NCBI GenBank assembly: GCA_016748015.1
Contig: JAAOMT010000096.1
Coordinates: 133,955 to 172,035, forward strand
Direction: 5' to 3'
DNA length: 38,081 bases
From: Geosiphon pyriformis
Lineage: Eukaryota > Glomeromycota > Glomeromycetes > Archaeosporales > Geosiphonaceae
The notes beneath the pieces are model-generated. The model was not told the origin of the DNA, made no database searches, and worked only from the letters and a program-made list of their open reading frames with translations. The first letter of the stretch is position 1. Each line of letters begins with the position of its first letter. The position numbers were made by a program, and so were the translations under genes. Shown here piece after piece: positions 10,960-23,395 of this stretch.

Positions 10960-13380
10960 GTTTTTTAGTCTTTATTTTGAGTTTATATGCTGATACAACT
11001 TTGATAAAAAGACTAATTTAGTCTTATAATATTAATTTAATAATAGCTTAAGTTTTAAATAATAATATTTTTGTTGTTTTTGGTAGTAATTTTAATAAAA
11101 TTAATACTGGTTGCAATGTAAATTTCAGAAAATTCTTAAATGTAAATTTGTTTAACTTTCTTAATAGATTCTTTTTTTATAAGCTTCTTATATAATTCAA
11201 CTTAAGAAATATTAGTAAATATATAAACTTTGTTCTAATTAATAATGATTTTTATAATATGTTTTTTAATTAACTGATTTACTGTATTAATAAATTTTTT
11301 AATACTGATTATTTAATTGTTTTAATTAATATTAATTTAAAAAACCTTTTTAGTTTTTAATTCAATTTAGTATATAAACAGACTAACAAAGACAAATAAA
11401 AATACAAAATTAATAATATTAATAAAAAAATTTGAAACAAGTTTAAAAATTTGTTTTTGGTTGTTGTTTTAACTGTTGTCAATAACTTTAAAAATTGCAA
11501 AAAAAGAAATAATTTTAATAGAATATAGATGTTGCTTAGTTAGATAATATGTTTTATAGTTAATACTGTTTTTTAAAACTTGGTATTATAGTAATAATAT
11601 AACCAAATATATTATATTTTTTAGGTTTTACAAACTAAAATTGCTGGTATCTAAGATTTTAAAGACATTTAAATTAGAAAATTTAGATAGGTTTTAGGTA
11701 TTAAATTATATTAGATCCTAATTGTATTGTAAAAATCAAAAAATTTTTTAAGAGTAGTTATAATAAAGCTCTGATTGAACAATTATTGGCTTATTTCAAA
11801 AAAATTTATAAGTTCTACAAGATATTAAAATTTAAAGTTATTGAAAACTTTTATATTAAAATTATTATTACTAAATATATAAATGTTTTTGCTAATAGCA
11901 AAAATCAGATAATTAGAAATATATTAAAATAATCTTTTAGAAAAGTTACATTAAATTACTTGGTTAACAATAATAAACTGGTTTTAAAATTTGATTTAGT
12001 TAAAATAAAGTGAATTCTATTATAAAAAATTGGACTAAAAAGTATATGATTAAAGCTACTGTTTTATTTGTTAGCTAAACCAATTTGCATATTTAAATTA
12101 CATTAAAAATAGTGTATTTTTAAGTATTATAATGCAATTAATTTTAAAAAAATTTTGTTAGTGGTTAATAATTTTTTTGATAAGAAAACTGCTGGTTTAT
12201 TTAAAATCTTTTAGGGTTTTTTTTGTTTGTTTAACTTATATTTAATTAATAAATCGGTTTTTAATGTTTAAAAAAAGATTTGAATATTAATAATTACAAA
12301 ACCTTATAAATAAAAAAGTGTTCTAACAAATACCAAATCTATTGCTCTTATTAAAATAGCAAAAAAAGTTCTTTTAAAATTTTGTCTAATTAGATTTCTA
12401 AAGCTTATAGCAAATACAATATTTTAAAAAATAACAATTTTTTAATTTTAAAGAGCATTTTAACACAATCTTTAATTTTTGTTGTTAAAGATGCTTTGAA
12501 AAAAGGTAAAAAAATCTGGCTGGTACTTTAAAATATACACAAAGCATATAACTTAATAAACTAAATATATTTAAGTAACAGTTTAAAAAAAATCAAAATA
12601 TGTAATAAATTTATAAAATTTTTTGGTTATATTTATAATAATTATACAAATAAAATTATAATTAACTTTAATTTATTGAAAAATTATAGAATTCATAATG
12701 GTTTAAATTAAAGTAAAGTTTTTTTACTTCTTTATTAAAGAATTTTTTATGATTTTTTTTTGTGTAAAATAAAATTATACAAGTTTTTATTTGAATATTA
12801 TATAAATTTTAGATTTATTACTAAAATTAACAAAATTAAATTCAATACAAATTTGATTTTTTATTTAACTGCTTATGTTTTTGTAAATAATACAATTAGA
12901 ATTGGCAATTGTTATATAACAATACAGAATATTTTAAATATTGCTAACAAATTTTTTAATATAATAAATATTTTAATTAATACAAATAAAACAATGGCTA
13001 TTTCAATTAATTCTAAAGCCAGTAATAGTTTTTTGAATATAAATAGATCTTTGATTATAGTTATAAAAATTGACAAAACTTATTAATATCTAAATATATT
13101 TTTGTTAACAAAAAGTTTTTTGGGCCCAAGTTTAAAGAAAATAAATACAAATATAAAGTTTTTTTATCTATAATTTTGTGTAAAACTATATTAAATAAAC
13201 AATTTTTGTATTTAGTTTTAGTTGTATTGTAGTTTATTATTGAATACAAAATTTAATTTAGCTTTATTAAAAAGAGTATATTGTTATTCAAGTAAAAAAA
13301 CCAATTCAAAATTATTAAAAGAATGTAATTATCACATAATAACAAAAAAACAAGTAGTTTTAACAGATAAAATAAGAGCA
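10960..13380 (+). pseudogene. Non-LTR retrotransposon (LINE) relic: endonuclease and reverse transcriptase
   Basis: An EEP-type endonuclease segment lies at about 10,960-11,350. It reads FVVFGSNFNKINTGCNVNF around 11,070, where the family motif is GDFN, and FFNTDYLIV near 11,300, where the family has [ST]DH. The RT segment runs about 12,500-13,260. It includes NKFIKFFGYIYNNYTNKI, a break, then the longest open piece at 12760-13086 with LTAYVFVNNTIRIGN (catalytic FxDD box now FVNN), NTNKTMAISINSK and, past a stop, YLGIF or similar. The order endonuclease then RT, and no integrase, identifies a LINE. Many stops show it is dead. Confidence 0.78.
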
Positions 13381-14400
13381 AACAAGAATTAACTTAATAT
13401 TTTTATATTAACTTTAGTCTCAAAAAAATTTTCTTTTTTATCTTTTATATACTAAATTTATCAAATAAAATATTATTGTTTAATTTACAAATTTACAATT
13501 CTAAAACTTTTATTGTCAAAATTTAATTAATTGTTTTTATTTATTTTTGTTCTAAGCTAAATGTTATTAATATAAAATACTTTTGAAACTTTAATAACTT
13601 AGATTAATTGTTCTTAATTATAATAATTAAAAAAATACTAATTTATTTATTTTTTTTATTTTTTGTAAAGTAATAACATTAAAAATTAACTGTTTGAAAA
13701 TAGATTTCATGATAATTTAATAAAAAAAAAGTTTTTTTTAGATTTAAATATTAACTTTATCTTAATAGTTTATTAAAAGAGCAAAAAAACAATACTAAAC
13801 TCTAGTAATTGTACTCATTAGCTTAAAAAGAAACACAATAATAATTACATAATTAAAAAAACAATATTTCTATATCTTATAACAAAAAAACTCAACAAAT
13901 AAAACTTTAAACAGAAAATTTTTAAAGACTAATAACTTATAATACAATTAAAATTAATTTATCCAATTCTTATATGGCTTTTATTATTAAATTACAAACA
14001 TCAAACATTATAACTATATTTTATTAAGTTTATTTGTAATATTTAATGATTTTGTCAGATTATAAAATTCACAGAAACAAAGCATTCAAAAATTTACAAA
14101 ATAGTAATTATTAGAATAATCGAAAAAGTTTATTTGTTTTTTAAAAAACACTATATTAACACTTTTAAAAAGATTTAAAAATTCCAGAAAAAACATTTAT
14201 AGTCAAAAGTAATTTTTTCTACTATATATATATTAAATTAACTATTATTTAAGCAGAACAGCAAATACTAAAAAACTTGAAAAATAGATTTATTAAAACT
14301 TATTATTATATTTAACTACAAGAATAATTCCAACTTATAATAAGCAAAAAGTCAATATTCTTTTTATTAACAATACTCTCTTATTATTAAATCTTAAAAA
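13380..14400. other. AT-rich stretch without recognisable gene
   Basis: I see no domain here. It lies between the LINE relic and the gag relic and may hold the leader of element B or the eroded 3' end of the LINE. Confidence 0.4.
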
Positions 14401-15640
14401 ACAAAATTTTACTATATTAGTTATATAGTTTGCAGTCAAAAACTCCAAAAACTCCAAAAACTCTTGGAAATTTTTATTTCTAAAACTTCAACAAAAATTT
14501 TTAGACTAAATTATTAAAAAAATAGAGAACACTGTTTAAAAATCTTATGTTAGTGACAAATACTGCTTTCTAAAATATCTTTACTTGAAGACAAAAACAC
14601 TACAATCACTAACCAAATTAATAATTACTTTCTTAAAAAGAACATTATTATTTTAATTTATTACAGTAATCAACAAAAAAAAACAACTAGTCTTAAGTTT
14701 AATTAAACAACCAGATATATTTCTACCAATTTTTTTTTGTCAACAAATAAACAACTTTTTATTATTTTAATTATGGCTTATAAAAACATAACTAGATTAG
14801 AAAAATTTTTAATAAAAAAATACATATATATAGATTACAAAAGCCAAAAAAACAATTATAGCAAACAATTAAAATAATATTAGAACTATTTAAACATTAT
14901 TTTTTTTCTTAATAAGAACTGTTAACTCTTGGTACCAAAGTTTTACCAAAAAACTGATTGATTTTATGATGTTTAAACTTACTTTTCTACAATATTTCTG
15001 TAATCCAACAATATTATTAGACTATAAAATTAATTTAATATAATAAAACAAAAAAATTATAAAGCTGTAACCACTTATTTTAAAAAGTTTAATCAGATTT
15101 TTTACCAAATTCAAGCTATTAAACAAGACTATTATATATCCAACCAAATTCTGAATTAGTTTATTAAAAAATTAAAAAACAGTATTTTTTTGTTTTTTAG
15201 ATTTTATTATCTTAAAAATTTATAGAATACAGTAATATTTGCTTATAATTTTGTATTAATAAAACAAGAAACAAATTACATCCAAGCTATTAATTTGATT
15301 ATAAATAAAATCTCTAATATTAATATAAAATTTACTTAATTAAGAGAAAAATTAATTTAGAAAATTAAAATTTTTTGCAAAAAATTTAGAAACATATTAG
15401 TTTTTATAATATTAAAAAAACAATAATACTATAAAGTACCAATAACAATAACAACAAACTTAGAAACAAAATTTTTGTAGTTGTTACTATTGTCAGAAAT
15501 CCAGTTACATTGCAAGAAATTACTACAAAAAAATATTAGATTAAAATTATAAGAATTAATATTAATAATAACTAAAATATTTACAATCAACAAAATATTA
15601 TTATTTTTCATTTTTATATAAACAATTACAAGACTTACTT
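14400..15640 (+). pseudogene. Element B gag relic with zinc knuckle
   Basis: Near 14,440 there is a triplicated AAAACTCCAA unit that could encode part of a coiled coil. The gag core at about 14,940-15,340 reads FCNPTILLDYKINL, AVTTYFKKFNQIFYQI and QDYYISNQILN. A zinc-knuckle remnant at about 15,478-15,528 reads CYYCQKSSYIARNYY. The C-x2-C-x4-H-x4-C family pattern keeps its first two Cys, while His and the last Cys are Tyr. The minus-strand open frame over 15429-15647 is a shadow of this. Confidence 0.68.
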
Positions 15641-16650
15641 TAATCATCTTAAAAATATTATTAATATTCTTAAGTAATAATATAATTTTAATCAGTATTC
15701 AGCTTTGTAATATAGCAATTCAAGATTTTAAACTATTGATTATAATTAAAAATAATAAAATAAAATAAAAATTAAATTCAACTTAAGATAATAGATTATT
15801 ATAATTTATATTTTAAAATAATACTATAATAAGTATTATCAACAGACTATTTAAACTAAGTCTTATTTTTTGGTTTTATTAAGACTTTAAATTTTGATAA
15901 TACTATATCTTTAAAAGAAAAAGCTATAATTAAAATTATCAATTTTTTTTCTATTAAAAATGATTAAGTCATCTTTAATATAATTTCTTTAATCATAATT
16001 ACTAAAAATAAAATACTTATAGCCATATTTTTATTTAATATTAACTATTTAAATATCTTTAATTTCTTTAGTAAAATTATTATTAACCAAAACAAATTAA
16101 TTATAGCAATATACATTAATATTATAATAAAACAAATAAGCATTAAATCAATACTTAATAGTAAATTAATTAATTATGTAGCTAATATTAAAATTATTAT
16201 AACTAATAAAAATATTAAAATCTTAATAAAAAAAATCATCAATTTTTTTTTTGAATTAAATAAAATTATAATTTTTATTAAAGTTTTAATAATAAAAGCA
16301 ACTTAATACCAAGCTTTAATTAACAATAATTGGCTGATTAAAGCTCATGTTATTTTTGATTAAAATATACAAAAGCTTTAAATTTTGTTTAATAATTAAC
16401 ATATTTTAATTTCTATTATCTGTAAATATTTCAAAATAACTATTATTAAACAGTTTTTAATTAAATTTAAAAAGTCTATAGTATAGTCTATTTTAAAAAC
16501 CTATCAAATTTTTTGGACAATAAGTTTAAAACAAAATAACTATTACAACTTACTTGAAAAAAAAAAGCCAAAAAAAACTTACAAGTTTTAATTTCTGCTT
16601 ATGTTTTATAAAATTAATGCAATTAATTATACTACTTTCCAAAATTAATC
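15640..16650 (+). pseudogene. Element B protease-region relic
   Basis: Around 16,300-16,360 the frame reads YQALINNNWLIKAHVIF with stops. This resembles the end of the retropepsin domain of Ty3-type polyproteins (ILGNDWL..) seen after gag. No RT follows. Assignment rests on position and this short motif. Confidence 0.5.
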
Positions 16651-17107
16651 TGTGTAAATTGTAGAAAGAAATTATTATTAATAAATGTATGTATAAAAAA
16701 TAATAAAATATGATTTATTGCTATTTAGTATTATTATTAATTCTGTATATTAAAACAATTTAAATATCTAAAATAACAAAACAAATAAGATAGTACATTC
16801 TGTTTTATTTGTAATAAAATTTTACTGGACAAAAAATTATAAAATAATATTTTTAACAGAGAAAAAACATGTAATGAATTATGTTAATATGCTATTTTAA
16901 TTACTAATTAGACCTACAAAAGAATCCTGTTTGCTGTTGTCTATAATCAATATTATTGAAGATTTTTTACTTTTTTTTTAATATTGTTAATGTTATTTTA
17001 CTAGTAATTTTGCTATTAATAAAAATCAATGAATTTTTGATAAGCTTATTCTTTTTTTAAAGTATTTTTCTATATTTTAGACTATATATACTATTGAATT
17101 TAAAATA

Positions 17108-17905
17108 AAATAGCCAATTTTATGCCAATTATTTATATAGTTATTTTGTAGTAAAAGTTGAATTTTTATAAAAAAATCTTGTTTATAAGTTTTTTAAAAT
17201 ATGTGTAATTATTTTGCTATAAAAATCAATTTTTCTACAAAAAATCTCGACTATAAACTATCTAATAATATAAAAAAAATAAGAAACTATGTTAAAAAAG
17301 TTGTTTTAAATTCAAATTTAGAAGTTACTAATAATTTATTAAAATTGATAGTTAGTCAATTTCAAATTGTTAATATAGAATAGTTAATTTTGAACAGAAA
17401 TGATTAAGAATTTTTGTTTTTTAAAATGAGTTTTATTGAAATTGACTTGTAAAAAAAATATCTAATAAAAGATTAATTTTAATTAAAATATATTTTTTAA
17501 AGAGAAAATCTCTTCTTTTATACAACTTAATATGGTACTATTCTATAATTTAATACTTTTTTTTCCTAATATTTCGGTAAATTAAAGATACATTTTATCA
17601 AATTACAAGTTATTTTTGCAAACTATAAATTATTTTGGTAAATCATTAAATATTTTATTAAATTACTAAATATTTCAATAAATTTTAAATATTATATAGT
17701 TTAACATATTGTATAATTTGATTATTAGAATTTGATTGCATTTGTGTTTTGTACAAATTAAGTTATTAATTAAATAATAATTTAGATAATTTAATAAAAT
17801 AATAAGTAATAAATTAAAATAATAATATATGTTAATTAATAATAGTAATTAATAAAGATAATTTTATATTAAATAATATCTTAAATTTTAGCTGATAATA
17901 TAATT
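17108..17905 (+). repeat. LTR of family B, copy 2
   Basis: It is homologous to 9462-10280 in direct orientation and to about 20,590-21,325 in inverse orientation. An open 60-codon frame at 17201-17383 lies entirely inside this LTR and is not a gene. Confidence 0.7.
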
Positions 17906-18780
17906 TTTTTTTTAAAACTGAACTCTGTTAAAGTTCAAGTACTGTCTTTAATTTTCAAATAATAATTCAAGATTATTGAAAAAATTTGATCTAAAAATTG
18001 TTGAAATTTTAGTTTTATAAGCTTTTCAATATATTGAATTTTTAGAAATTGTAAAATTGGATTTTGTAAGACATTTTTACAAGTATAAAATAGATTATAG
18101 AATCTAAAAGCTGTTCTAAGTTTGTAATAAGTATTTGTTGGTTTGGCTGTTATCTTAAATTCATTATAGAGTTGTTTCTAAATAGCTTTAATTATAAAAT
18201 TTGCTGTTTCAAGCTTCAATCTTCTTTTATAAAGTATTTTTTTAATATAAAAATATTTATTGTATTGTTTGTTAAAACACTGTTGAAATTTTTGTTAAAT
18301 TGTGATATTTAATAAAATATTAATAAGAATGAATATTAAATTTTCTTTAAACTTTGCTTTAAAAGTTCTGGTAAGTAAATTCTAAATAATTTTTTGTGCT
18401 TCTTTTATAAGAGTAGTAATTTTGTGAATTTGTAATTAAAGATATAATTGATTTTATTTGAATGTAATTAATATGTTTTTTAGTAATTGTTATAAATAAT
18501 TTAGATAGTATTTTTAGGATTAATATTAATTTTTGGGATAATTGTTAAATATTTTAGAAAATATTTATAATAACTAATAAAAATGTGAATAAATAAAATT
18601 ATTTTTGGTATGTAGGGTTTTTATGTTATTTTTGTTTACTTTTTGCTTTGTTTTTTGTAAAATTGTTTTTAAAATATAAAAAATAACTATAGAAAAAATT
18701 TAAATTTATATGTTTAGGTTTAAAAGTTATTAAATAATAATTATTAGTGCAAAGTTTCAAAAAATATTTTTAAGGTTAAC
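17905..18780. other. AT-rich stretch downstream of element C pol relic
   Basis: No gene is recognised. It would be the 3' end of element C if that element continued, but no minus-oriented LTR is visible here. Confidence 0.35.
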
Positions 18781-20210
18781 TAAAGAGAATTGTGTATTAA
18801 TTTGTAGAATAAAAAGTTTAGTATTGGTTCTGAAATAATAGTGTTTTAGTCTGTTAGTATATACAACTTTCTTTAAAATCTTATTATAAAATCTTAATTT
18901 ATATAATCTATTTTCTAAAATTATATATATATAAAATAGTTTATTTTATTTATAATTGAATTTTTTATTCTATTGTTTTTTAGTCTTAATTTTATATAAG
19001 ATAACTTTATTTTTAATTTTAAATTTGTTGATAGTTAATGGCAATTTATTGTTATATTATTTTTTTTATTAAACTTAGAAATGTTCTATATAAATAGTTG
19101 TAATTTATTATTTTTTTCTAATATACTAAAAAATATATAGGTTCTTTTTTATAGTGTTTTTTAAAAATTGTTTTTGGTAATTAATTAAACTAAATAAGAT
19201 TCCATTGTAAAATTAATTAGTAATATTGCTGTTTTTCTATAAATTAGATCAAATAGTATGTGTTTTATTGTATTTTGTTTTAGTATTCTATATATTAATA
19301 ACACTAATAGAATAAAAAGATTTTATTTTTGCTTAAAATTCATTAAAATTTTGGCTAATAATTTACAAAGTATTTTATTAAAATGTTTTATAAGACTATT
19401 TGTCTGTAGATTATAAGGCATAGATAAAAATTTTTTGATATTAATTATTCACAAATTTTTTGTATTAAATTGTTTACAAAATATGGTTTTTAATTAAATA
19501 AAAGTTTAATTAAATATTTATGTCTACAAATAATGTTTTTATAAATGAAATTTGCAATTAATTTTGCATTTGCTTATTAAATTACTTTTGTTTTAGATTA
19601 TTTGATAAGGTAATTTATTATAACTACAATATATTAATTTTCTTAAGTTGTAATAAATAGTAGTTTAATTAAATTAATACCAACTTAATTAAAAAATTGT
19701 TTAACTTTAATTGAATTTAGAGATTTTGTGAAATGTGTTCCTTCTTTTTTTTAACAATTATTACAGAATTCAATATATTGGTAAATATTTTTTTATTTAG
19801 TACCAAAAATAATGTTCTAATGTTTTTTAAATTGTGCTATCTTTTTTAAAATATGTTAATAAAAAATTTGAATACATATTATGTTTTTAATTACTTTAAA
19901 TAAATTGTATAGATTTTTGTAGTTTTAATAATAAATAAAATTGTTATACAGAAAATATTGTTTTTTTTGATATTGTAATTAATGTTTTTTACTTAAAAAC
20001 TAATTTTTTAGTATTGTAAATATTTCAAAGTATTGTTTAAGATTGTTGTAGTTTTAAAATTTATTGTTTGTTGTTTTGTTGCTGTTTTATTGATTGAATT
20101 GAATAGTAATTGTGATTTTTATTCTTGTTTTATTCTGAAAAACAATTAATATTTGTGTAAAGTTTTTCTGGTTTGTAATATACAGTGTATTTATAATTTA
20201 CAAAAAATCC
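18780..20210 (-). pseudogene. Element C: RNase H end, integrase and GPY/F-like tail
   Basis: Reading the minus strand from high to low coordinates, an RNase H C-terminal segment lies near 20,150 (VYYKPEKLYTNINCFSE, family form VxYxPGKxxxxADxLSR). The zinc-binding integrase N-terminus follows near 19,760 (YQYIEFCNNC), then the core down to about 19,340 (VGINLIKLL, then LCKLLAKIL). A post-core segment (HILFDLIYRKTAILLINFT) leads to VVYTNRLKHYYFRTN near 18,830. Stops interrupt it throughout. The catalytic GID triplet reads GIN. Gag, protease and RT are missing upstream. Confidence 0.75.
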
Positions 20211-20589
20211 AGTCTATTTAATTTGTTTGGTATTTAATTTTGAGTTTTATATTTTTCTATCAATTGTGATTTTTATTGGTGTTGTAGATTGCTAAATTAT
20301 TTGAAATAATTATTATAAAAATTTTAAAATTTTGTCTAAAAAATTTATGTTAAGAGTATTATTAACTTTTTTTTTATTTTTTTAGTATTTATATATTTAT
20401 TTTATGTAATTTAAATTGTTATATATAGATTTGTGTTTGATAATAATAATTGGTTTTAAATCTTATAATATATCTTCCAATTTAATTAATGAAATTTGTG
20501 TTTCTAGTTGAAATATAAATAACAATAATTCTTGTATTATATAATAAATTTTTAAATAATTTCTATATATAGTGTTATTAATAAAATTT

Positions 20590-21325
20590 TAGCCATTAAT
20601 TAACATAAAATTACCTTTATAATTTTTATCAAAATTAGGATAATTAAATTACACAATACTCTGAGCTATGTAATATTTAAAAATTTACCAAAATTGGTAA
20701 AAATTTATCAAAATAATTAATAATTTATTAAAATAGCTAATAGTTTATAGAAATAACTTGTAATTTGTTAAAATATATCATTAATTCATCAAAATTATAG
20801 CAAAAAGAAAAATTTAAATTCATAGACTAGTATTATAACAGTTATATAAAAAAAACTTCTCTTTTTAAGAAAATAGATCTTATCCTATTTATTTTATCTT
20901 ATAATTATCCTATTTAAAATTATCTTAATTGGAATAAATCATCTTTTTCACAAAGTAATAAAAATTGAAATATTTTAAAAACTCAAATCTCATAAAATTA
21001 TTTACATTTGAAATTTCCCAAAAACCAATTAATGTTTTAAAATTAATTAGCTATCAATTTTAGTAATTTATTAGTGATTTCAGGTCTGAATAAAAAATAA
21101 TTTCTTTAATTAAATTTTATTTCTTTTACATTTTTTTTATTTTTTTTATTTTCTTATTATAATTATTAAGATAGTTTACAGACAAAATTCCTGTAAAAGA
21201 GTTAATTTTTACAGCAAAGTAACTATATATTTTTAGTAAACTTCCAGATAAACAATTCTTGGAAAAAAGTTGATTTTTATTACAAAGTAATTACATATAG
21301 TAACTAGTATAGAATTGGCTATTCT
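20590..21325 (-). repeat. LTR of family B, inverted copy
   Basis: On the minus strand it reads AGAATAGCCAATTCTATACT at its start, and further on CAAATTACAAGTTATTTCTATAAACTA and AATTTTATGTTAATTAAT near its end. These match the starts and ends of 9462-10280 and 17108-17905. It lies directly downstream of the element D polyprotein, so it is best read as that element's 3' LTR. It could also be the 5' LTR of element C. Confidence 0.65.
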
Positions 21326-21429
21326 ACTTATAAGCCTAGCAGTTCAAATTATAGAAAATATTTTGAAGATAAATTTAATTATCAGAAAATTATTAGTTTT
21401 TAATAATTATAAATTGACAGTAAATTAAT

Positions 21430-23130
21430 ATTAACAATATTTAAAAAAAGAGACCAAAAACATTTAGTAACAATAGCTTTTTTAAAATTTTGTTTTTCAA
21501 TTATAATTTATAAGTTTTATTGTCTAAAACTTTGTATATGTAAAATAATTTATCTTATTTTGGGTCAAATTTTTTATTTTATTGTTTCTTAATTTTAGTA
21601 CAATATAATAATACTTGGTTTTTAATCTTAAATTTAACTAGTTGGTCTGATAAACAATTATTATGTTTTTTTTTCTGTTATTTTTAAGAGTTATTAATAT
21701 TATTAGCTGCTGTTTTACGATTATTTTCTAATGTTTTTATGAGCTGGTATGTTTTTTAGTACAAAATAACTTCAAAGTTTTCTTTAATAATTGTTTTTGT
21801 CAAAAAAAAAGATATTTTTTGTTTAATAAATAATATGGCTTTTTTTATAGACTAGTTTGAATAGTGTAAACTAAATAGTATTTTGTTTTAATGTTTAGTA
21901 TACAAATAATATTAAGCATATAAATAATTTCTATTTTTACATATTTTCATAACTTATTTTTGCTAATACTTTACACAATATTTAATTAAATTGTTTTATT
22001 AGTCTGTTTATTTAAAAATAATATAATAATAATAATAGTTATTTTATTCTAAATTATTGGTTTAGTTTAGCAAATATATTATTAACAAAATAAGTTTTTT
22101 GGTTAGATAATAATTTTTTTGGACATTTATGTTGATAAATTAGATCTTAATATACAAATTTGGCTATTTTTTTGGTATCTACCACTTAAATAGCTTTAGC
22201 TTTAAGCCATTTGGTAAAGTATTTACAGTTATAACAATATAACAATTTTTTTTAAAAATAATTAAAAGAAATTTAACCAAATTAATTTCAATTCTATTAA
22301 ATAAATTAAAATAGTTTGTTATTCTAACTTCTTTTTTTCTTTGGCAAAAATTATAATTAAGAATGTATTTAAAGATATTTTTATATATTATTGGCTAATA
22401 ATATAAATTAATTGTTTTTTTAAAATAGCACTTTTGTTAAAATGTTCTACTGTTAGATTAGAATATATATTGAACAAAACAATTTCTTTTTTATTATCTT
22501 TTATAACTTATTATGGTGTAGTGTAGTTTTAATATTCTTAATAATATAATTAGTTATTATATAAGAAATAATTTTGAGCTTGTTTTTATATAGTATTTTG
22601 TTTTTGTTAAGATAATTTTTTCTTGAAATAAAATATTAACAGATATTAAAATAGTTTTTAATAGATGACTATTTATTAGTCAAAGATTAGATTTGAATTA
22701 TTTTTGATAAACTGTTAGCATTAGTGTTTTTAACTTTTTTTTTATAATATACTTTATATAAAATTGCTATAAGTAAATATTTTATCTTGTATACTTTTCT
22801 TTATATTGTGGTTTGCTAAGTAATTAAATAAATCTTTTGTAATTAATATATAAGTTAAATAGTTGATAAAAATAATATTTCCAATTTTATATAATTTAGT
22901 AAATAATAAGACATTCTAAATTAATAGTATTGTATATTTTTTTAATAACACTAGTACTATAACTGGTATAGACAATTAAATATTCTTAATTATTAAATTC
23001 AATTTGTAATAAAATAGTTTTTAGTGTATTTTTTGAAATGTTTATAGCTATAATAAAACACTTATTAAAGTTTAGATAAATCAAAATTAGTATTTTTATA
23101 AGTTATTGTTTAAAATAATTAAAAGCTTTT
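21430..23130 (-). pseudogene. Element D: RNase H and integrase relics with GPY/F-like tail
   Basis: On the minus strand an RNase H segment lies at about 23,110-22,780 (TNFDLSKL, then YTSYSTSVIKKIYNTINLEC). The integrase zinc-binding domain lies near 22,440-22,330 (HFNKSAILKKQLIYIISQ, then IFAKEKKEVRITNYF with the Cys lost). The core continues to about 21,930 (IEINLVKFL, YIVITVNTL, LIKQFN, LCKVLAKIS). A GPY/F-like piece VLDNKTYKL lies near 21,520. The first catalytic Asp is Asn. The 5' half of the element is absent. Confidence 0.75.
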
Positions 23131-23224
23131 TGTTAACCAGTTTTTTATATGTTGTTATTCATAGAATATAAAAATTATATATATTAGTACATCAATTAGG
23201 CAATTAGAATAAGACATAATAAAA

Positions 23225-23395
23225 GTGAAATTTCAGGATTTTTCTTAAAAGAATTGCAAAATTCCAGAATTACATAATTCTAGTATAAAGAATCACAGAA
23301 TTCCAGAATTTCAGAATTTTTTTTAAATAATTACAGTATTTCAAAATTTTCAGAATTCTTGGCTAGAGAATTGAAGAATTCAAAAAATCTTATAT
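23225..23395. repeat. Degenerate AGAATTCCAG-type short repeat cluster
   Basis: Units resembling AGAATTCCAGAATTTC recur about ten times, with three exact CAGAATT copies and flanking AATTCCAGAATT. A more eroded version of similar composition lies at 1,480-1,600. It might be an old minisatellite or the end of a transposon. Confidence 0.5.

Larger units (their letters stand above)
9462..17905 (+). mobile_element. Element B: gag-protease LTR element, interrupted by LINE sequence
   Basis: Two direct LTR-like repeats flank about 6.8 kb. The right half holds a gag relic with zinc knuckle and a protease relic on the + strand. No RT, RNase H or integrase follows before the right LTR, so this copy either lost pol or was a non-autonomous gag-protease derivative. 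The left half holds an unrelated non-LTR endonuclease-RT relic on the same strand, most simply a later LINE insertion. It could alternatively be two elements that happen to adjoin. Confidence 0.5.

Noticed and set aside
13061-13249. Minus-strand 62-codon frame
   Set aside because: It is a shadow of the LINE reverse transcriptase relic.
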